Source of the DNA: Stramenopiles sp. TOSAG23-2
Taxonomy: Eukaryota > Sar
Assembly (NCBI GenBank): GCA_900128395.1
Contig: LT649828.1
Location: forward strand, 1-12,912
Length of the DNA: 12,912 bases
Direction: 5' to 3'
The notes under the pieces are model-generated. The model had not been told where the DNA came from, did not search any database, and saw nothing but the letters and a program-made list of their open reading frames with translations. This document shows, one piece after another, positions 7,989-12,912 of the stretch. Position numbers and translations under genes: made by a program. Position 1 is the first letter of the stretch. Every line of letters begins with the position of its first letter.

Positions 7989-8299
7989 GTACAAAAATCA
8001 CTAAACATGTACATATGTAAAATCCTACACCAGGATAGTAGTCGAGTACACAGTTCAATAATTCTAAAAATAAATACTGCAATGTGTACGTGCTATTTGG
8101 CCCGTCAAAAACACGAAAATAGCAGGTACATAGGATTAAAATTGAAAAATGCCTTCCCACACCATTATTACTGTGCCTGCCGTTATTTCATTATATTTAT
8201 TACAGTTCGAAGTGCAGTACCACCAGGGTACATATTTCAATCATCAGAAAACTCTGATTCAATTGTTACTGTACTAATGAGTACGTAGTACGCACGTAC
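7989..8299. promoter_or_regulatory. GTAC cluster upstream of the kinesin gene
   Basis: GTAC starts at 7989, 8009, 8046, 8086, 8126, 8217, 8228, 8271, 8281, 8288 and 8296: eleven copies in 311 bp, against roughly one expected at this base composition and about eight counted by eye in the whole 3.2-kb kinesin coding region. It ends about 150 bp before the kinesin ATG. GTAC is the core recognised by SBP-domain factors in plants and green algae; whether this organism has such a factor is unknown. Confidence 0.5.
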
Positions 8300-8445
8300 C
8301 ACAGTTTAATAAAAAAAATATTTAATAATATATTCAAAGAAAATGGAAACAAAAATCATACAGAAATAATTAAGACAATCATTATATTTATCATTCATTC
8401 TCATATTATAGGAAGGAACGAACGAGCACACATTAAATACAAGCG

Positions 8446-11400
8446 ATGGGTGCTGCAGAATCAAATCCAGTCAGAAATTTAGACAAGCGTACTGCAAGAC
8501 GAACTTATCGTGATGCTTTTAGAGGTGCCGTAAAACGTTACAGAACATCAGCAAGAGTTGCAGAACAATGGGCATATCTAGGCGAGGAAGGTGAAAAAGA
8601 ATGGGACGAAGGTGCGTTAAAGGTTTGTGTCAGAAAAAGACCGATCTTTAAGCCTGAAATACAAGGAAAAGAATTCGATGTGTTGACGGTGACACACAAT
8701 AAATTAATCACTGTACATGATGCACGAATGCATGCAGATATGCGTCGACAGTTAATGAATCATCATGAATTTATTTTTGACCGTGTTTTTACTGCAAAAG
8801 CTAATAATGATGAAGTGTACCTAGATACTGCTGCACCATTGGTAAAAGTAGCATTAGAAGGGGGATTTGCAACTTGTTTAATGTATGGTCAAACAGGTAG
8901 CGGAAAAACGTATACAATGACCTCTATCTATGAACGTGCTGCGTTTGAATTGTTTGATTCTTTAAAGGAAGGTCAAACTGTTTCTGTTTCTTTCGTTGAA
9001 ATTGCTGGTGATAAATGCAATGATTTATTTAATGGTTTTAAGTCGACACAGCTATTGACTGGGAAGGATGAGAGTGTACATGCATTTCCAGTGGTTGAAC
9101 CTGTAGTTGCAAATGCTGATGATTTATTGGCCATGATCAATCACGGATGTGGAATTCGTACAACAGAAGCAACTGGTGTTCACGATGCTTCTAGCAGAAG
9201 CCATGCTATTTTGCGTATATACATTCAAAGTGGTGGTGGAGGAGGAGGTTTCCCAGGCAACCGTGAGGAAGAAGGCGTCTTGACCTTAGTAGATTTAGCA
9301 GGATCAGAACATCGTATAGATTCGATGTATCATACTGCTAAATTGCGAAAGGAGGGTGGTCAAATCAACGCATCGTTGATGGCGTTGAAGCAATGTGTAC
9401 ATGCAAAAGCAGCCGGGAAAAATGCTAGTCACATATATAGAAAAAGTAAGCTTACTATGGCATTAAAAATGTCATTTATTCTTCCATCCGCAAAAACTGT
9501 TGTAATAGCCACAGTAAGTCCATCTAGTAAAGATACGGAACATTCTTTAAATACGTTGCGCCATGCTTGTGTAATGGATGGGCAATCAAAAAAAGAGACT
9601 AACAAAGAGTCAAAAAGTTCCCATATTGAAGGTGGAAATGTACGGACGGTGCGTGTTGGTGTAGTTCAAGTTTCAAAAGAAGCTAGGAAAATGAAAGTAA
9701 TGAATGCTCGAGAGAAAGATAAATTGCTTAGTAATGGTAATACATTTGGCCATGGAGCGGCCCATACTGAATGGGCGAAAGCACCTACTGAAAAAGAAAT
9801 TGAAAAGCAGCATCGCTTATCGGAACGGGCGGCGTTTAAGAGACTAGCAACAAAGCATAAAGAATTGTTGAAAAAATTTCGTGGTCGCCTTGGACGAGAT
9901 CCAAGGCAAGAGAAACGATTGCAAACATATCCACAGGAAAATATAGCTTGGTGGGGTAACAAGGAGGAAAACAATAATAATAATGTATCGTCTGTAGATC
10001 AGCAATGGGTTGAAGCTGATATACATCAACTAATTGAAAATGATTCTCATCGACAAGGAAGAATGGTATTTCAAAATAATAGAAATAGCAACAACAAGAA
10101 AAAACTTCCATTGGCACCACCTCATGTGTATAGAAAATTGAAATCAATTATATTCAATGATGTAAGCTTACATATTAATGTTAAAAAACGACAATTGAAA
10201 AAATTGTTGAAAAAGAAAGGCTACTCATCGGATGTTCCTGAATTGAGAAGAGATTACGTAGCAGATGTAGACGATGATAATACTTATGATGATGATTACA
10301 ACAATGTTCAAACTCAAAATGATATAGTAGAAGAACATATACATTCCAACAATAATGATAGTAATATGAAAATCAATTCTCGCTCTTTCAATGTGCAAAA
10401 TATAACATTACCAAGTTCACAAAATAATTACAATGCAGGTGAAGCATTTATACCGTCAGAAGATTTTACTGGTTTAAAAGATGGTTATGCATTTAAGAAT
10501 GGGCACTTAGGCGTTGGTTATTATCTTGAAGGTTCATCGAATAATAATAACAACAATAATAATGGTAGTAGCAATAATACGGGTATTGATTATGTCAACG
10601 TTGTAGAGGAAGATCTTCCATATGGTGGAGATATAAATGAAGCTATGCGATTGCAAGATCGCGATGCTGTACGTAAAATAATGGCAACCCGCAGTGATTA
10701 TCGTTCAGATAGTAGGAATTCAGATGTTTCAAGCGGAAACAAGGAAAATGGTACAGCTTCTCACACAGCCACACGGCAACAAGCATCGTTATTTAAACAA
10801 GTGAATAAAAAACCTGCAAAGTCACGACATCAATTAGCGAGGGAAAGGCGACAAAAACAAATTGAAAAAGAGCAAGCTGCCCTTAGGAAGAAGCAATCTT
10901 CAAGTAGAAGTGGAGGGGGTGGGTCACTTCATGATGAAATAGAGGCGTTAGAGATTGAAATTGCAAATGCTACTACTGCTGCATCAAAAGTTGGTTTGAA
11001 AAAACGATTAGCTCAGAAAAAAGCTGTTTTAATTCGGCAAGAAAGAAAAGCTGGTCAAGCAAGAAGAGAAGCAGAAAGAGCAGCTGAAGCAGAAAGGCGT
11101 AGGAAGAAACAATTGGAAAAATTGCAATTAGAAAGTGATGATGGTAATAATATGATGAACAATGAACAGGTTTCTCCTTTATCGCGTGCAGTTGCTAATC
11201 ATGATTCGATGATGCAGCAACAACAGTATAATCTTCCACCACAAAAATACCAACAAGGTTATGCACCACAACAATGTCAACAACAATTACAACCTCCTCC
11301 ACAATACCAGTATAATCAGGAACAACAACAACAATATCAATATGGGAAGCAACAGGATTATGGACAACAGCAGCAGCAGCAGTATGGTGGTAGTTACAAT

Positions 11401-11649
11401 CAACAATATAACCAACCACAACCATATAGTCAACAGCAACAACAACAATATGCTCAATCACCATATTATCAACAACAACAAGGTGGTAACAATAACAATA
11501 ATAATTTTCAAAGAGAGGTAGATGCTGATAATTGGTCGCCTGGTGATTGGAGAAAGATGTCAGCATCGTATAACAATCAAAATCAAAAAGGCGGTGTGAG
11601 TAGTGCACCATTTGCTAATGATTATACATGGGATAAAGAAAGATATTAA
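8446..11649 (+). CDS. Kinesin-13-like motor with N-myristoylation signal and Q/Y/N-rich tail
   Basis: A 1067-residue kinesin, one exon. The start is MGAAES, matching the N-myristoylation consensus (Gly2, Ser6). The motor spans about 58-376: CVRKRPI (61-67, kinesin-13 style), P-loop GQTGSGKT (148-155), switch I SSRSH (249-253, preceded by HDA instead of the usual N-x-x), switch II DLAGSE (283-288), and SKLT (334-337) in a modified YRKSKLT. EGGQINASLMALK corresponds to the family EGxxINxSLLALK. EGGFATCLMYGQTGSGKT (138-155) and DxxVYxxTAxPLV (122-133) also favour kinesin-13. However, the loop-2 KVD triad of depolymerases is replaced by HAD (96-98). A six-Gly run (263-268) lies between switch I and switch II. 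The tail has Lys-rich helices (about 455-500, 815-905), acidic Asp/Asn runs, and a Gln/Tyr/Pro/Asn-rich region (about 922-1022). It probably binds microtubules; depolymerase activity is uncertain. AATAAA is at 11693-11698. Confidence 0.88.
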   Translation: MGAAESNPVRNLDKRTARRTYRDAFRGAVKRYRTSARVAEQWAYLGEEGEKEWDEGALKVCVRKRPIFKPEIQGKEFDVLTVTHNKLITVHDARMHADMRRQLMNHHEFIFDRVFTAKANNDEVYLDTAAPLVKVALEGGFATCLMYGQTGSGKTYTMTSIYERAAFELFDSLKEGQTVSVSFVEIAGDKCNDLFNGFKSTQLLTGKDESVHAFPVVEPVVANADDLLAMINHGCGIRTTEATGVHDASSRSHAILRIYIQSGGGGGGFPGNREEEGVLTLVDLAGSEHRIDSMYHTAKLRKEGGQINASLMALKQCVHAKAAGKNASHIYRKSKLTMALKMSFILPSAKTVVIATVSPSSKDTEHSLNTLRHACVMDGQSKKETNKESKSSHIEGGNVRTVRVGVVQVSKEARKMKVMNAREKDKLLSNGNTFGHGAAHTEWAKAPTEKEIEKQHRLSERAAFKRLATKHKELLKKFRGRLGRDPRQEKRLQTYPQENIAWWGNKEENNNNNVSSVDQQWVEADIHQLIENDSHRQGRMVFQNNRNSNNKKKLPLAPPHVYRKLKSIIFNDVSLHINVKKRQLKKLLKKKGYSSDVPELRRDYVADVDDDNTYDDDYNNVQTQNDIVEEHIHSNNNDSNMKINSRSFNVQNITLPSSQNNYNAGEAFIPSEDFTGLKDGYAFKNGHLGVGYYLEGSSNNNNNNNNGSSNNTGIDYVNVVEEDLPYGGDINEAMRLQDRDAVRKIMATRSDYRSDSRNSDVSSGNKENGTASHTATRQQASLFKQVNKKPAKSRHQLARERRQKQIEKEQAALRKKQSSSRSGGGGSLHDEIEALEIEIANATTAASKVGLKKRLAQKKAVLIRQERKAGQARREAERAAEAERRRKKQLEKLQLESDDGNNMMNNEQVSPLSRAVANHDSMMQQQQYNLPPQKYQQGYAPQQCQQQLQPPPQYQYNQEQQQQYQYGKQQDYGQQQQQQYGGSYNQQYNQPQPYSQQQQQQYAQSPYYQQQQGGNNNNNNFQREVDADNWSPGDWRKMSASYNNQNQKGGVSSAPFANDYTWDKERY
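11212..11512 (+). repeat. CAA/CAG-rich coding tract of the kinesin tail
   Basis: Mixed CAA and CAG codons encode repeated poly-Gln runs of 3-6 residues spaced by Tyr, Pro, Gly and Asn, ending in a six-Asn run. The mixture of synonymous codons suggests selection for the amino acids rather than recent single-codon slippage. The composition is that of yeast prion-like domains. Confidence 0.8.
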
Positions 11650-11838
11650 AGAGAGAGAAAAAGAGGTCTGATGATGTGCGTGAGAAATTTTTAATAAATT
11701 GCTTACTTTAATTTCGTAATGCTATTGTCTTATTAAATAATTATTTACTGTACGTTTGAATATTTAACCAAAGAAGAACATATATTTAAATACCAAAATA
11801 CAAATATACACGCACACACATTTTATTTTAAATCTATC
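11650..11838. other. Short spacer between kinesin and the membrane-anchored protein gene
   Basis: These 189 bp must hold the kinesin 3' untranslated region (AATAAA at 11693-11698) and the promoter of the next same-strand gene. The 60 bases before the ATG are A/C-rich on the plus strand, including CACGCACACACA. No TATA element in a convincing position is seen. Confidence 0.35.
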
Positions 11839-12390
11839 ATGAGACTAAATACATTATCTCAAAGACAAATATTGATATTTTCTCTCTCTATTAATAAAAT
11901 ATGTTTATCATCTTTTAGCATTAAATTACGTACAAAACATGATATGAACAAGATGTCACACAGGACGTCATTACAAGACTCTGTATTGTCGATTAGAAAA
12001 ACGATAGAAAAATCTCGATTTGCATATAGAAAAGCTGAGACTTTAGTTTTAATTAAGAAGTATCCATTTACAATAAAGAAATTGGATGCAGTTCGAAGTA
12101 AACCTTGTTTTCCATTGAAACGACATGTTTACTTTGATGAATATATAGGTTCATCGATATTTTTAGTAAAATCGTTAAAAAAATATAAAATTGATGATCG
12201 TAGATATTATGAAAAGGATTTTTATAAATTTCAACCGACGAAACAAAAGAAATTTTTTATTGGTAATGATATAAAGGATGCAACTGATAGCATGTATGAG
12301 AAAAGAAAAGCAAATTATTTCCTCTTGCTTTTTCTTTTTCTTTGTCTGGGTATTCTTCTGTATGTCATATATTTGTGTGTGTGTGTGTGA
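11839..12390 (+). CDS. Unrecognised basic protein with C-terminal membrane anchor
   Basis: A 183-residue protein, not recognised. Residues 1-34 contain no acidic residue and several Arg/Lys/Ser, so they could be an organelle-targeting presequence; if Met36 or Met39 is the true start that segment is absent. The middle (40-155) is strongly basic, with KKYPF, KRHVYFDEY and KKFF motifs. Residues 160-180 are a continuous hydrophobic segment (Leu/Phe/Ile/Val/Tyr) preceded by EKRK, and only three residues follow it, which is the arrangement of a tail-anchored protein with its body in the cytosol. The final codons and the TGA are written in a TG microsatellite. It lies 189 bp after the kinesin on the same strand. 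The coding nature is supported by length and composition only. Confidence 0.6.
   Translation: MRLNTLSQRQILIFSLSINKICLSSFSIKLRTKHDMNKMSHRTSLQDSVLSIRKTIEKSRFAYRKAETLVLIKKYPFTIKKLDAVRSKPCFPLKRHVYFDEYIGSSIFLVKSLKKYKIDDRRYYEKDFYKFQPTKQKKFFIGNDIKDATDSMYEKRKANYFLLLFLFLCLGILLYVIYLCVCV
12374..12389 (+). repeat. (TG)8 microsatellite overlapping a stop codon
   Basis: Eight TG units run into A at 12390, so the last TG plus A makes the TGA stop of the preceding gene, and the tract itself encodes the terminal C-V-C-V. Confidence 0.9.
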
Positions 12391-12912
12391 TTGGTGACAT
12401 TTACAAACCTGGCTAGAGCTAACCGCTAGAGCTAAGTACTCATACGTAATGATGTACTCATACTGTACTTGTTGCAGTTGTTTGCAGTTACCATAATACA
12501 GTAGCTAGCTAACGTTTTTTGTTGGAAATATCAATCTTCCATCTGGGCTGGGAAAGCTCGAAAAATCTGTATATCGAATTTAAGGATACACTGCCCTATA
12601 TAAAAGGCATGTCTAAAAGAGATTTTAAGGTCTAATTATAATTCTAGAATAATCACAGCAGCGCAGTATTTTTTGATAATATTCATGCTTGTTATTTTAT
12701 GCATTTTTATATAAGATACATCATATAAATAGTCATCTATATATAATACAATATTATGGTATTAATACATATGTTAATGTAAAAATGAAAGATATCTATC
12801 CTTCGAAAAGAAACAGAAATTCAATATAATAATTAAAACATATATCCATCATAATTATAGTTACACAATAAAAGTTTCGAAATTTAAACAAAAGAAAAAA
12901 TATGATTAAATT
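12391..12912. other. Right-hand non-coding flank with direct repeat and TATA-like element
   Basis: No open frame of note. It contains an 11-bp direct repeat GCTAGAGCTAA (12412-12422 and 12425-12435), three GTAC tetramers (about 12436-12468), a 15-mer ATAATACAGTAGCTA (12493-12507) that also occurs at 3147-3161, and TATATAAAAG (12597-12606). From about 12650 the sequence is plain AT-rich. An ATG at 12902 is open to the edge and could begin another gene. Confidence 0.4.
12597..12606 (+). promoter_or_regulatory. TATA-box-like element
   Basis: TATATAAAAG, bounded by GCCC upstream and GCA downstream, is a close match to the eukaryotic TATA consensus and has the GC-rich flanks typical of real ones, unlike the many simple TA tracts in the window. 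No coding frame follows within the window except a possible start at 12902, so it may serve a gene beyond the edge or a non-coding RNA. Confidence 0.35.

Larger units (their letters stand above)
7547..8445. promoter_or_regulatory. Divergent spacer upstream of the kinesin gene
   Basis: About 0.9 kb with no convincing gene. It holds a 31-bp-periodic TACCAG repeat (7665-7762), a pyrimidine tract rich in TTTTTCTC (about 7849-7876), a (TA)-rich stretch near 7948-7982, a GTAC cluster (7989-8299), and two perfect stem-loops: ATCAGA-AAAC-TCTGAT (8243-8258) and GTACGT-(7 bases)-ACGTAC (8281-8299). It probably carries the kinesin promoter and, if the minus-strand gene at 7220-7546 is real, that one too. 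No tRNA or spliceosomal RNA was recognised. Confidence 0.45.

Noticed and set aside
7906-8288. Overlapping small frames in the kinesin upstream spacer (minus 7906-8160, plus 8007-8288)
   Set aside because: One translates a (TA)n tract into Tyr/Ile repeats; the other has no recognisable domain or heptad pattern. The region is better explained as regulatory.
11209-11520. Antisense frame 11195-11611 as a gene
   Set aside because: Val/His-rich complement of CAA/CAG codons; a composition artefact.
3147-12507. Shared 15-mer ATAATACAGTAGCTA at 3147-3161 and 12493-12507 as a dispersed repeat
   Set aside because: At this base composition about one such coincidence is expected across the window, and the flanks do not match.
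1-12912. tRNA, rRNA, spliceosomal RNA or CRISPR arrays
   Set aside because: No tRNA A/B boxes with cloverleaf arms, no rRNA or U-RNA core motifs, and no regularly spaced identical repeats with unique spacers were seen; the TACCAG array is too degenerate.

Overview
The window looks like nuclear DNA from an AT-rich, intron-poor unicellular eukaryote. It carries very long uninterrupted reading frames (3.46 kb and 3.20 kb), eukaryote-only families (long-form tRNase Z, an MRH lectin, an ARM-repeat protein, a kinesin), Asn/Gln/Ser homopolymer runs, and AT-rich spacers with (TA)n tracts. The standard code (TAA/TGA stops) reads every gene cleanly. I cannot assign a clade from sequence alone.

Layout. 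Positions 1-1007 (minus) hold the N-terminal half of a long-form tRNase Z that runs off the left edge. A 515-bp divergent spacer follows. Positions 1523-2860 (plus) encode a predicted secreted or ER-lumenal protein joining a glucosidase-II-beta-type MRH lectin domain to an OTU-type cysteine protease domain through an acidic Asn-rich linker; this is the most unusual gene here. After a 665-bp spacer with CACACCACCAGC/poly-T tandem repeats and GC-rich hairpins comes 3526-6984 (plus), a 1152-residue ARM-repeat protein. Its 3' side has three inverted repeats in a row before a small convergent coding candidate at 7220-7546 (minus). The 0.9-kb divergent spacer 7547-8445 contains a 31-bp-periodic TACCAG repeat and a dense GTAC cluster. 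Positions 8446-11649 (plus) encode a kinesin-13-like motor with an N-myristoylation signal and a Gln/Tyr/Asn-rich low-complexity tail. Positions 11839-12390 (plus) encode an unrecognised 183-residue protein with a C-terminal membrane anchor whose last codons and stop lie in a TG microsatellite. The last 520 bp is non-coding, with an 11-bp direct repeat and a good TATA-like element.

The genes do not form an obvious single pathway. tRNase Z acts in tRNA 3'-end maturation. The MRH-OTU protein suggests glycoprotein recognition combined with a ubiquitin-type protease fold. The ARM protein and the kinesin are probably scaffold or cytoskeletal components. Shared motifs between spacers (GCCAGGC, GTAC, TACCAG) may reflect regulatory elements, but that is inference.
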